Part shown: positions 1 through 11,600 of the stretch, in pieces
Position numbering within the stretch: the first letter of the stretch is position 1
Layout: each line of letters opens with the position of its first letter
From: Dysidea avara
Taxonomy: Eukaryota > Porifera > Demospongiae > Dictyoceratida > Dysideidae
Assembly (NCBI RefSeq): GCF_963678975.1
Contig: NC_089272.1
Coordinates: 39,003,391 to 39,067,390, forward strand
Direction of reading: 5' to 3'
Length of the DNA: 64,000 bases
The notes under the pieces: model-generated
Told to the model about the DNA's origin: nothing
Databases searched by the model: none
What the model saw: the letters and a program-made list of their open reading frames with translations, nothing else
Made by a program: the position numbers and the translations under genes

Positions 1-3000
1 TGAGAAGTGATGGTATTATAAGAATTGCCAATTCCATTAGCCGATTATCTAAATTACGAATCCTTGCAATTGATGATAATAAAATCACAGAAGAAGCTGC
101 TGATGTTATAGCAGTTGCAATATCCTGTAATATTCAATTAAAAGTGTTGAATCTCAATGACAATCTACTCAAGAAGGGAATCGCTATAATAGCAAATGCA
201 CTACATACCAATAGTATTCCACTTGAAACATTAGCAGTTAGAAGTAATCAAATACCAGAGGAAGCAGCTAACGCATTAGCAGCTGCCGTTAGAAGCAATA
301 GTTTGTTGGAACTCTTAAATTTGTATAGCAATAATCTTTGTGATAATGGAATGATCACAATTGCTCAATCACTGGCTAGTTTGTCATCATTGAAACGTCT
401 TTATGTTGGTGATAACAAAATTACTGACAAAGCAGCAGATTCAATAGCATCTGTAATACTTTCTAATAACAAGCTAGAAACATTGTATCTCAATGAAAAC
501 TTTCTTGGCATAGGTGCCATTGCAATAGCAAATTCTTTAAAGCAGATTTCAAGTCTAAAGATTCTTAATCTTAATAGTAATCAAATATCTGAATCTGCTG
601 CTGAAGATTTAGCTGGTGCTCTCTTAAGCAATAAGTCATTACAACTTGTAGCATTAAGTGATAATCATTTGACAACTAAAGGAATTGAAACAATTTCACT
701 AGTACTCAGCAATTTATTAGAGTTGTACATACAGTATCAATAATAATTATTTTACTGAGGAAGCAAGTGAAGCTATTTCATCAGTAATTTTAAATAACAC
801 TAATTTAAAATGCATTTATGTTAGTGGAAACAATCTTCAAACTGGTGTGATAAAGATTGCAAATGCTCTAAATTTTATAACGATTAAAGAACTGAACTTG
901 AAACATAGTAATATTTCTGAGAACGTTGCTTCAAGCTTAGCCCTTGCTTTGTCCAATCAGTTTTATTTGGAAGAATTTGCCTTCCAAGGCAACAATTTGG
1001 GTATAAATGGAATCATAACTGTTGTAAAATCATTGGGCACCATAAGCAGATTAACACTAATCAACCTTGACAACACTTCTCTCACTGAAGAAGCTGCTGA
1101 TGCCATTGCACTGGCAATATCAAATAATCATGGATTAGAGCAACTATACCTTAGCAACAGCAGACTGCGTACTGGAGGAATCAAAATAGCAAGAGCTTTA
1201 AAGGGTTTATCAAAGCTAAAATTATTGGATTTTAATGATAGTTGCATGACTGCAGATGTGGCAAACGAATTTGCTTCCGTTATTACAAGTAATTCCTTTC
1301 TAGAAGATCTGAGATTAAAAAGTAACAACTTAACAACAAGAGGTATAATAACAATTGCAAAGTCACTGAGTTCCATATCAACATTGAAAGTGCTTAATAT
1401 TCGAGACAATCAGGTCACAGAGGAAGCCGCAGATGCTCTATCATTGGCTATATCTAATAACACTGAGATTGAACATCTATGGCTTAGTAATAACAACCTT
1501 CAGGCTGGAGTACTAAAAGTTGTAAATGCACTGGAGGCATTGCCGAAACTAAAAGCATTAGATATCGATAATAATCACATACCAGAAGGCATGTATGATG
1601 TGCTAGCAACTTTTTTGCAGCGTAGTAATATAATTAGAACTTTACAGACTTTGTACTTGGACAGTGGTGATTTACGTCTGTCTGGAGTAAAAATTGCAGA
1701 ATCTTTGCTCCATTTAACTGGTTTGAGGATATTAGATTTAAGTGGTGTTAACATGACAGGAGAAATGGCCGATAAATTAGCAGTTGCTATACCCAATATG
1801 AATTTGCTGCAACAGCTATGGTTAAATAACAATAACTTGGGGACTGATAAAGTGATAACAATTTCTCAGTCACTGAGTAAGTTAACAACAATAATACAGC
1901 TTAGTCTTACACGTAATCAGATTACAGAAGAAGCAGCAGATGCCATAGTATCAGCAATATGCACTAATGATAGACTGGAAAAGTTGTATCTTAGTGATAA
2001 TGATCTTCGAGCAGGTGTACTGACAATTGTGAATTCTCTCAAAAATGTTTTAACTTTAAAGGTGTTGTACTTGGACAATAACAGCATACCAGATTCGGTG
2101 TTTGTAGAATTGGCAAAAGATTTAGCCAACATGCATTTAGAAATATTAGATTTGTCATTTAACTGTTTGCAATTGTCTGGAAAGTTTGTTTTGCAGGCTT
2201 TGAGTAACGTTCACACTCTTACCTATCTCAATTTAAACAACTGCTTTATGACAAGTGAGTGTGTTAATGATTTATCAGCTGCTGTTATGAACAACATTGC
2301 ATTAAATTCTCTGTATTTAAGAACCAACCAGTTGACAACAAATGGGGTAATATCTATATGCCAGTCTTTAAATTGTTTATATACACTGAAAAATTTGAAC
2401 ATCAGTAGTAAGAGAGTTGATGCAGGTGCTGCAGAAGCCATAGCAACAATGGTAATGAGCAATAAAAATATTAATTTATTGAATCTTAGTGGCTGCAAAC
2501 TCCATAGTAAAACTGACAAAATATTTAGAGTTCTTCAAACTGTGTCATCAGTTACTACATTGCACCTTTGCTATATGGACATGACTGATGATGTTGTAAC
2601 TGACTTAGTGATAGCAATTGGCAATAACCCTCTCCTTAGAGAACTGACCTTGTGTGGTAACCTGGTATCAAACAGTTTGATTAAAATAACACAAGCTTGT
2701 AAAAAGAGTCTTAAATATTTTAGTGCACTTGATCTACAATGGAATTGTGTTGACCCTTCTGCAATTACAGAATTAGCACAAGTAATTGGTACTATCAACA
2801 CTCTTGAAGTACTCTTTATGGGTGGTTTAACTCTAAATTCCGATGAAAAATATATTGATAACTCAGTTTTGCATTTAGAAAAAATCAACTGTGATTTTAA
2901 CACTTTAAATATCACTTCGGTTGTGAAATATCAAATACAAGAGATTTTACACTATGAGCTTCAAAGGCACAAAATATCTAGCAATATTAAAAGCAACTAT

Positions 3001-4116
3001 GATTCTAATTATTCATCATTTAATTACACTGATGTGGTAGTTGTCAGTGAACTTTTTGATTTATGCTTAACAAATGAATCAGATGTTCTTGCAAGCTTCC
3101 AAAAACCTAAGCAAAAGTTGTTACAGATTGATGCAGCTACAATTGTGTACTTACTTCCAATCATTTCAAATCTGAGAGTTGTTGATTTGGAAAAAAGTAA
3201 CATAGATGAAGTTGCTGCATTTGAATTGGCTGCTCTTCTAGGATGCAACAGCGTTCTTGAGCAGCTATGGCTTGGAAGTAATCAACTAAGCACTGCTGGT
3301 GCCATCTTTATTTTGAACTCACTAGTGAATTTGTCAACACTAAAAGCACTTGATCTAAGTTTTAATAATATAGGCTGTCAATCAGCTGACAGTGTAGCAG
3401 CTGTTATTCAGTGTAATCCAATGTTACAATACCTGGGCCTGGATGGTAATGACTTAATGGATACAGGAGTCACAATTATTTGTAATGCATTGAAGTGTAT
3501 CACAAAGTTGAGAGTATTAAGTTTCAGTAGCAATGGAATTACTGATGATGCAGCAGAAGCAATTACTATTGTTATTTCTAGTAATAATTGTTTGGAGGAT
3601 TTGTCACTTGGCAATAATAAGTTGAACTGTGAAGGAATTTGTAAAATTGTTCATTCTCTTAAGAACCTATGCCGACTAAGAAAACTTGATTTGTATCACA
3701 ACAAAGGTACCCCACAGGTTGGATATGAATTGGCGATCACTCTATCCAATTGTTACACTCTTCAAGAACTATATCTAAGTGACAACAAGTTTGAAAGTGA
3801 AGGAGCAATGAAGATATTTGAATCATTAAAACACAAATCCAAACTACAGGTGTTAACACTTAGTAATAATAACATTACTGATGAAGCAATTGATGAATTG
3901 TGTTTAGTATTAGCACAAAATCCTAGACTGCAAGTTCTGTTACTTGGTGGAAACAAGTTACAAATAGATGGAGTAGTAAAAATTGCACAAGTTGTGAAAC
4001 GTGTGAACTCAATTATGCGTCTGTTGGCTTTGTGTGAAAATAATGTCAGTGAGCAAGGAAAAGAAGAAATTAAAATGACATTTACAGAAAACACACTTAT
4101 CCATGTTTATACGTAG
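1..4116 (+). pseudogene. NLR-type LRR gene, 3' part, frameshifted (tandem paralogue of the gene at 26488-38546)
   Basis: The frame is open from base 3, so the gene enters from outside the window. It encodes back-to-back 28-residue leucine-rich repeats of the ribonuclease-inhibitor/NLR type (LxxLxLxxNxI..eaAdalA..I..N), with no NACHT domain inside the window. The first frame stops at 741-743. The following 1090-residue frame is open from about 724 to the stop at 4114-4116 and aligns codon for codon with the copy at about 34438-38546. Comparing the copies at 715-760 and 35150-35205, this one lacks 2 nt between about 724 and 733, which shifts the frame within one repeat. Everything downstream is open, so inactivation is either recent or a sequencing error; the site is not a homopolymer. 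A non-LRR stretch of about 100 residues (about 2850-3165) interrupts the repeats, as in the paralogue. Homology continues about 60 bp past the stop into the 3' UTR. Identification as LRR is certain; pseudogene status is likely but unproven. Confidence 0.8.
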
Positions 4117-4323
4117 TACTGCTGTCTGAGTAGTTCAAGTGTAGCTATGCTGATATCAGCCATACAATATTACATTTTACATAATATACATGTTGTTATT
4201 TATGTACAGTACATTACACACAAAGTATTACACAGATTTAAGTATATATAATTATTATATATACCACAGTACGTACATATACATTGAGTAATATAGTAAT
4301 CAATAAGCTATATGCGTTGTGTA

Positions 4324-4542
4324 CAGTGAAACCTCAGTTATCCGAACCCCTTGGGACCAGGGGTGGTCCATAAGTCTCAGTGTAAAGTCCGTATCTCTGA
4401 AACTGTGTATAAATAACCTTAAAATAGTATAAAGAAAAAATTTTAAAATATAGTATTTCAACTACTGCAATAGATCAGTCACTACTCTAATTAGAGCAGT
4501 CATTTCCATAGTTAGGTTAACCAGATAACTGAGATTCCACTG
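4324..4542. mobile_element. pogo/Tigger-like MITE
   Basis: The ends are inverted: CAGTGAAACCTCAGTTATCC at the left, and the complement of the right end reads CAGTGGAATCTCAGTTATCT. Both ends are flanked by TA (4322-4323 and 4543-4544), the target of Tc1/mariner-pogo elements. There is no coding capacity in 219 bp. Related ends occur at 21530-21694 and 43527-45000. Confidence 0.75.
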
Positions 4543-4604
4543 TATATTATGTCAGTGCTAATTTTACACTGTTTATTAGCTACATATAATTGTGATTTCA
4601 GTGT

Positions 4605-5420
4605 TATTGTGCTTCTAATGTTCCACCTTTAAGCTAGCTAATGTTCCATATGCAAACTACTTAGCTAAGATTTCATGTGAATGCTAGCTGATGTTCTACC
4701 CACAAACAAATTCTCTGCCCACAATAAAAAAGGGCCACAAAGTAGCCATTGCTTAAGCTGAAAATGAGCTTATTTTCCACCTGCAAGCCAGCTCTGAAAA
4801 CTAGCTTATAATGTTTTGTCTGAACAATAGATGATAATTGTTTCAGCTACAAGCTAGCTAATATTCCACCTACAAACTATAGTTGTTTCAACTGCATAAT
4901 AGTAAACATTCTGTCTGCTGTTCCACTTACAAACTAACCACCTGCATGCTTCCACCAGCAAACTAATTCTTGTTCCAGCAGCATAATTATTAGCCAATAT
5001 ATGTTTTAGTTGACAACTAGCTAATTATTTCACATGTAAATTAGCTAGTATTCCACCTGCACATTTAGTGGTTATGTTTGAACTGTACATTAGATTATAT
5101 TCCTGCTGTAAGATAGCTAATATTCTACCTGATAACTAGCTAATGGTCAAGTTGTAACCTACAGTAAATATTCCACCTGCAAACTACATAGCTAATGATC
5201 CACCTGCTTACCAGTTTGTGTTCCATCTGCAAACTAACTAAGTAATAATTATAGTATCCCACCTAATTTTCCTGCTACACACTAACTTATATTCCACCTA
5301 CAAACTTGTTGATGTCTCAGCTACAAACTAGTCAGCAATACACACCTGCATACTAGCTGATGTTGAACCTGCAAAACAGCTAATACTCCACCTATATCCT
5401 AGCTCATACGTATCACTGCT
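4605..5420. repeat. degenerate minisatellite, TTCCACCTGCAAACTAGCTAA-like units
   Basis: Roughly 25-35 bp units built around 'ctaatattccacctgcaaac' recur over about 800 bp with many substitutions and small indels. No open frame runs through it. It fills most of the gap between the broken LRR gene and the next MITE. Confidence 0.65.
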
Positions 5421-5450
5421 ACACTAGTACTGTCTAATTAAATATATGTT

Positions 5451-5703
5451 TGTGACCAGGCCTGCAAAAATAGGGCATGTGGGCACAAACTACACCCAGT
5501 TACTCTACAGGTTATATCTTGGTATTGTAATAGAACATTTGCATTCTGTAACTTGCATCATAATGCCAATTAAAGTGCTTATTAAGAGCTGAAAATTGCA
5601 TTGCCATAGCCTAATGGTACAATAAAGTTATGTACAATGAAAGTTTGAAAAAGTAGGCAAAAATCATGTGCCCACGTGCCCTATTATCACAGGCCCAGTC
5701 ACA
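5451..5703. mobile_element. TGTGACC-ended inverted-repeat MITE
   Basis: The left end reads TGTGACCAGGCCTGCAAAAA and the right end is its diverged complement (ending GGCCCAGTCACA). The inverted ends run about 40 bp. It belongs to the dispersed family also seen at 19322, 23750-24393, 31357 and 52965-53215. Confidence 0.65.
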
Positions 5704-5932
5704 TTTAGATGTCATACAAACAGTGAATTTATACTGCTGCTTTTAGCTGGCTGCTGCTGGCTACTACGTACTGTGCTGTTGACTTGAGCTTCTGCTGCTT
5801 GTGGCTAACTGCTGCTACTGTTGTTCCTTGTAACAATTATTGGTGTGCTTGTACCTTGCTATTGCTTGTTGCAAATTGCTGCTCTTTCTTACAGCTGACT
5901 GCTTTTGATTACAGCTGAATACCTTTATTTGA

Positions 5933-6081
5933 CGGGTCATTCCATACCAAATAAACAAAAAAAATCCCAACCCTTTGGATTTTCATGAAATTTGGCATAG
6001 CCATGGACTCTTTTTCTCAAATGAAAATTTGGCCCATTCTATTGATCTCCCTTTAAGGTATGACCACTCCAAGTTTATTAC
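5933..6081. other. unassigned sequence left of the fold-back element
   Basis: About 150 bp of sequence beginning near GGGTCATTCCATACC lies between the CTG-rich tract and the start of the fold-back symmetry. It has no counterpart right of the element. It may be a separate repeat fragment; no gene is visible. Confidence 0.3.
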
Positions 6082-7822
6082 AAAATACTACACTGATTTA
6101 ATAAAATGGCCATAACCTTTTCAGTGATTGTCACAAAATCTTTCTGTTTAGATTTTTGGAATGTTTATTAAATTCTCTTTCAGGTGATATATAATTCAGT
6201 ATAATTACTCAAAGGAAAAGGTCAAACCACAAAAAGTGACTTTCCTTTGATCGTATTTTTTCAAAAAAGGATATTTCAATTACTTTCATTTTTGACAAAC
6301 ATTCTTCTAATACCCTTCTTTCACGACAGTAAATGTGAAGTTGGGATGGCAAGTAGATCATGAGTTGTGGCTACATATGTAATTTTACATGCTACCGGGG
6401 GTATAAGTATGAACACTATTATAACAATACAAACTTTTAAATCAAATTATAGATTATAGTGTGGAATCTCATCAGAATGTGCACGTGGCCAAGTTGCAAT
6501 ACACATACAGTTGGAGGCATAGTATAGAAATATCATAAGGTGATTAAACAGAAGTGTCAATACTCACCATTGCTGAAGCCACACCAATATTCCCTATTGT
6601 TATGTATATCGATGCAGTTATGATAATAATATGATTTTGGTGCAAACACCATCAGGAGTCCATAATAGAGATTTTATGAACTCCTGATGCCATACAGTGG
6701 GAGGGTTTGATAGCAAATTATCTTATGGTACTGTAAGTTTTGTAAGAGAAAGGTTAGACAGAATTGTGGAAACTTCACAATAGGTCTCTATTAAAATTGG
6801 AGAGTTTTGATTCGGTACAGTGACTGTATAGAAAGACCACCGTATATGGGCCAACTATAAATTCTCCAAATGAAATATATACCTATACACTAATCCACCT
6901 GTCAAAAGCAGCCACCTGCCTGAAGGTGACCGGCCCAAAGTTTTAACTGGCTTAGATAGGTTCCAATGTAAATCATTCCTTAATCACCAAATTCTCCACC
7001 AAATATTTCCTCCGCCAAACTTTCTGATATCATGTAGTGTCTGTTGACATGTACAGATGTCCTACAGAATAGCAGAAAAGTTTAGCTGAAGAATTGGCTA
7101 ATTTGGTGAATAAGGAATGATTTACCCTCCAACTTCATAATGTTAATTTGAAGTTTCCAGAATTTTGTCAAACCTTTCATAAGATAATTTGCTACTAAAC
7201 TCTCCCACTATATGGCATCAAGAGTTCATAAAATCTTTATTATGGACTCCTGATAGTGTTTGCACACAAACATGTTGTTATCGTAACTGCATCGATATGC
7301 ATAACAATAGGGGATATTGGTGTGGCTCCAGAAATGGAGAGTATTGACACTTCTGTTTAATCACCTTATGATACTTCTATACTATGCCTCCAACTGTATG
7401 TGTATTGCAACTTGGTCACGTTCTAATGAGATACCATATACCCTAATTTAATTTAAAAGTTTGTATTGTTATAGTAGTGTCCATACTTACATGTATACCC
7501 CCGGTAGCATGTAAAATTACATATGTAGCCACAACTCATGATCTACTTGCCATCCCAACTTCACACTTACTGTTGTGAAAGAAGGGTATTAGAAGAATGT
7601 TTGAACAAAAAATGAAAGTAATTGAAATATCCTTTTTGAAAAAAAAAAGATCAAAGGAAAAAGTCACATTTTTGTGGTTTGATCTTTTCCTTTGAGTAAT
7701 TATAATGAATTATATAAAATCTGAAAGAGAATTTAATACGCATTCCAAATATCTACACAGAAAGATTTTGTGACAATCACTGAAAAAGTTATGGCCATTT
7801 TATTAAACCAGTGTAGTATTTT
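6082..7822. mobile_element. long fold-back (inverted-repeat) element, about 1.7 kb
   Basis: Two arms of about 700 bp (about 6082-6785 and 7130-7822) are inverted copies with scattered mismatches. The outer ends read AAAATACTACACTG and CAGTGTAGTATTTT. The spacer holds a second inverted pair (about 6969-7127). No protein frame is present and no clear target duplication was found. The arms are long enough to form an extended hairpin in RNA or single-stranded DNA. Confidence 0.8.
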
Positions 7823-9082
7823 CCATGCTTTTTACCACTACTACTGTTGCTTGCAACATGCATTTTTTCTTCTGCTGCTATTACAGTGCTTGAAGCTCAT
7901 TGCTGCTGTGTCTGTTGTTGCTGCTGCTGCTCCATCTTGCATGGCTTGTGGCAGCTGTATCTTTCAGTTTGCTGCTGCAACTTGCAGCTTGCTGCGTCAC
8001 CTGCTTGTTACTACCATTGCTGCTGCTCACAGCAGGCTTCTACTGCAAGCAGTAGAGTAGTGCTGTGGCTGCTGTTTTCTTGAAGCCTGCTGCAAAAACT
8101 ACTTGTGCATAGATCCCTACTATGTCTTGTGTAAGGCTTGCTGCTGTGGCTTACAGCTGACTAGTGCTGCTGACAGAATCTGGGTGATGTTACTAACATC
8201 TGGCTGCAGTTGGCTGCAACCACTACTAGTATTATTGCATACAGTTTGCTGCATTTCACTGCTGCTGATGTACACTGCTGCTACTGGTTACTACTTGCAG
8301 ATTGTTGCTGCTACTGCAGCTGTTGTAGCTACAGCTGTCATTGTTTCGTTTAGCTTCCTAGATCCTTCTGCTATTTGCAGGTTGCTGCTACTGCTTGTAG
8401 ACGGCTGTTCCTCATAACTAGCTACTACTTTTGCAGTATATAGTAGCTGCTGCTTGCCTTTTGCTTTTACAGATTGTGCATAGTTAGCTACTGATTGTAG
8501 TTGCTAATTGGTTATTGTTTGCATCTGGCTGCTGCTCCTTGGAACTGTAGCTACTGTTACTTCTACAGTCGACTATATATGTCCCCTACATCTTGCTACT
8601 GCAGTTTGTTGCTTCAACAGTATGCTGCAGTTCTCTTCTGTACCTGCAGCTCAGTGATAAAGTTACTTAAAGCCCTGCTTGTTGCTGATGAGGCTTGCTT
8701 CTCTTGCTGCAATCCCTTTATTATTGCTGCTGGCCTTCTGCATATCTAATATAGTTGTACAGTAGCTGCTGTTAATAATTTTCATTACTACTTGCTTCTT
8801 CTAATTTATTTTGCTTCGAATAATCTGTTTTTGCTTGAATGTTCAGTGCATACTGCAGTGAGCACTAGTTCAACAATTCTTGAACTTAATATACATTGAG
8901 CTTCATTAAATTTTTCCCTGCAATGCTAAATCTTCATAATCATTAATGTCCATTATTTGTCTGCATAAAACCTTGGTGTGAAGAAGACACTGTTATAGAA
9001 TATGTGTGAAATGAAAATTGAAGTGTGAGGGACCTAATATTACATTGGACGTCAGAGGAGACTTAGAATCACTGTTATAGAA

Positions 9083-9407
9083 TCTAATCCAAAACAGCTA
9101 AGCTGTAAAAAAGAGTGTGGTCTTCAAAAAGGCTATGGTGAAAAAGATGTGAAATCCAAGGTGGCGGCCAAGTAATGGCTGTGATGGTAGGTTAATGGTA
9201 AAAATTTTAATAACGACAATTCAGGTGAATTTTGTGCCAAGACCAAGCAGCACCAAAATTCACCTGAATTGTCATTATTAAAATTTTTACCATTAACCTA
9301 CCATCACAGCCATTTCTTGGCTGCTACCTTGGATTTCACATCTTTTTTCACCATAGCCTTTTTGAGGGCCGCACTCTTTTTTTACAGCTTGGCTGTTTTG
9401 GATTAGA
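9083..9407. mobile_element. fold-back MITE, GGCGGCCAAG family copy 1
   Basis: Near-perfect inverted arms (about 9083-9231 and 9254-9407) start TCTAATCCAAAACAGC and contain 'ccaaggtggcggccaag' and its complement. The same family occurs at 39369-39637 and, more decayed, at 57729-57951; a lone end lies near 29135-29165. Confidence 0.8.
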
Positions 9408-9589
9408 TGTCACTTCTTCTTGTATTAGTATACCCCACACTCGGCCTATTACCGGCTTTGGGGCTTTTTTAACCTATCTTTTTATCTTTACCACAGGAAG
9501 AAGAAAAGATGAAGCAGATGTTAAATACTTTAAATATTTCTGATTTTATCATATATTTATTTTAGAACTCTACATGGTGGTTTCTTTGT

Positions 9590-10545
9590 AACTGAACACT
9601 CTACAAGGTGAGTCCTTCTAAGCTAACTGTACTCTCTACAGGGTGAATTGTTTGTAGCTGAATTATCTACAAGGTAACTTCTTCTAGCTGATCTCTCTAC
9701 AGGATGATTTGTTTGTAGCTGAACTCTCTACAAGGTAACTTCTTCTAGCTGATCTCTCTACAGGGTGATTTGTTTGCAGCTGAACCCTCTACAAGGTAAC
9801 TTCTTCTAGCTGATCTCTCTACAGGATCACTTGTTTCTAGCTGATCTCTCTACAGGGTGAATTGTTTCTAGCTGAACTCTCTACAGGGTGATTTGTTTGC
9901 AGCTGAACTATCTACAAGGTAACTTCTTCTAGCTGATCTCTATACAGGGTGATTTGTTTGCAGCTGAACCCTCAACAAAGTAACTTCTTCTAGCTGATCT
10001 CTCTACAGGATCACTTGTTTCTAGCTGATCTCTCTACAGGGTGATTGTTTGTAGCTGAACTATCTACAAGGTAACTTCTTCTAGCTGATCTCTATACAGG
10101 GTGATTTGTTTGCAGCTGAACTCTCTACAAAGTAACTTCTTCTAGCTGATCTCTACAGGATCACTTGTTTCTAGCTGAACTCTCTACAGGGTGATTTGTT
10201 TGCAGCTGAACTCTTACATGGTGGTTTCTTTGTAACTGAACTCTCTACACGGTGACTTCTTCTAGCTAATCTCTCTACAGGGTGATTTGTTTGTAGCTGC
10301 ATGAACTCTCTACAAGGTAGCTGATCTCTCTACATTTGTAGCTGAACTCTCTACAGGTGATTTGTTTGCAGCTGAACTCTCTACATGATAGTTTCTTTGT
10401 AGCTGAACATTCTACAAGGTAACTTCTTCTAGCTGATCTCTCTCTACAAAGTAACTGCTTCTAGTTGAACTCTCTACAGGATGATCTTTTTGTAGCTGAA
10501 CTCTCTACAGGTGATTTGTTTGCAGCTGAACTCTACATGGTATGC
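9590..10545. repeat. minisatellite with TAGCTGAACTCTCTACA units
   Basis: About 1 kb of tandem units of about 30 bp alternates 'gctgaactctctacaagg' with 'gctgatctctctacaggg', giving a higher-order period near 60 bp. No gene is present. Short runs of the same unit recur at 29222-29470 (same strand), 30765-31080 and 48156-48225 (opposite strand). Confidence 0.85.
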
Positions 10546-11600
10546 TTTGCACACTGTTCTACATAATTGTACCTATTAACCATTGCCACTTTTCCTAGCT
10601 TCATATAATGCCCCTGCTAGTACTCCCCCTTCTGAAATCCTAGATCCACCCCTGCTAATTGTCACCTTTTAATACAAATGTTAGCCCCGCTGTAGATATG
10701 GAAACTTATGAGGTGACTAATGAACTGACAGCAGTGCCTACAATTATCCAGACCACTAACACCTTTGGGAGGAGTCTGTTAAAAAGACTAAGAACTGCCA
10801 ATGAGGCTGAGGCCGCTAGTCCAAATAATGATAACAACATTTTCATTATTGCTGTTGAAATCATGAGGATGATGAGCTGAACAACACTTTCTTGTTGCTC
10901 AACAAAAGTAATACTAGCTTGTGGAAGACTTTATAATAGCAAAAGATAACCTGCATGCTATCGTGGTGTTTTGAAGTGTAATAAATAATTTTAAAAAAAT
11001 CACACAAGCCAAAACAAGCCGAAAGGATGTTGCAGTTGTGATAGTTATACCTGTAATATAATGGTATCTCAGAGTAGACTGAAATTGATCTATAAAACAA
11101 GCACTTCAAAATTTGTATGCATTGTCAATTCAGTGGAGTTGTTCATCTTATAAAGATGTAACAGCTCCGATCCGTCATAATTTGCCAATTCATTGCAGAA
11201 ATTTGAGTTGGTTAGTACTTGTGCAGCAGTTAAAGATATCATTGGCAAGTATACTCTTTCGACTTAGTCTTTTTCTTGTTTTCAAGAAATTATTGTAATA
11301 CAGTAATTTCTTGAAAAATAGAGACTAACAGTAAGGTATCTTTAAAGTTTTAGTGATTAGCTAGGTCAGACAAATTAATTATGATCTTATAATAATTACT
11401 GTAGCTATAGCTACCTAGCCAGATGATGTCATAACATGTCCTACATTTACCCTCATTATCCGCAACATATGCAACTTAGACTTCGGCTTTTGTATAGTTC
11501 TACGGGTATGCGAATGGGCAGGCTGGCCACTGGCCAGCTGGCAGGGGGTCAGTTGACAGGAGGAAAGTTTGGTGAATTGGACAAAAATCCGCAAATCCTT
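10546..11600. other. intergenic, no recognisable gene
   Basis: There is one 73-codon frame at 10659-10880 without any recognisable domain, and a small palindrome at about 11268-11330 (TTTCTTGTTTTCAAGAAATT and its partner). A GGCCACTGGCCAGCTGGC-like repeat lies at about 11518-11560, just before the LINE fragment. Confidence 0.4.

Larger units (their letters stand above)
5735..8760. repeat. CTG/TGC-rich degenerate low-complexity tract, split by a fold-back element
   Basis: 5735-5935 and about 7830-8760 are dominated by irregular GCTGCTACT/TTGCAGCTG words. The same composition on both sides of the fold-back element at 6082-7822 indicates one tract interrupted by insertion. Frames of 70-105 codons here are Cys/Leu/Ala-rich by-products of the repeat and show no domain. 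Confidence 0.55.

Noticed and set aside
1128..4094. Chain of minus-strand frames opposite the LRR gene (also at 33887-38524)
   Set aside because: They are mirror frames forced by the LRR codon pattern; the plus strand has the coherent repeats.
7770..8749. Several 70-105 codon open frames rich in Cys, Leu and Ala
   Set aside because: They follow the CTG/TGC-rich repeat in several frames at once and show no domain or start context.
9590..10545. CRISPR-like regular array
   Set aside because: The units are contiguous tandem repeats without unique spacers, in a eukaryotic genome.
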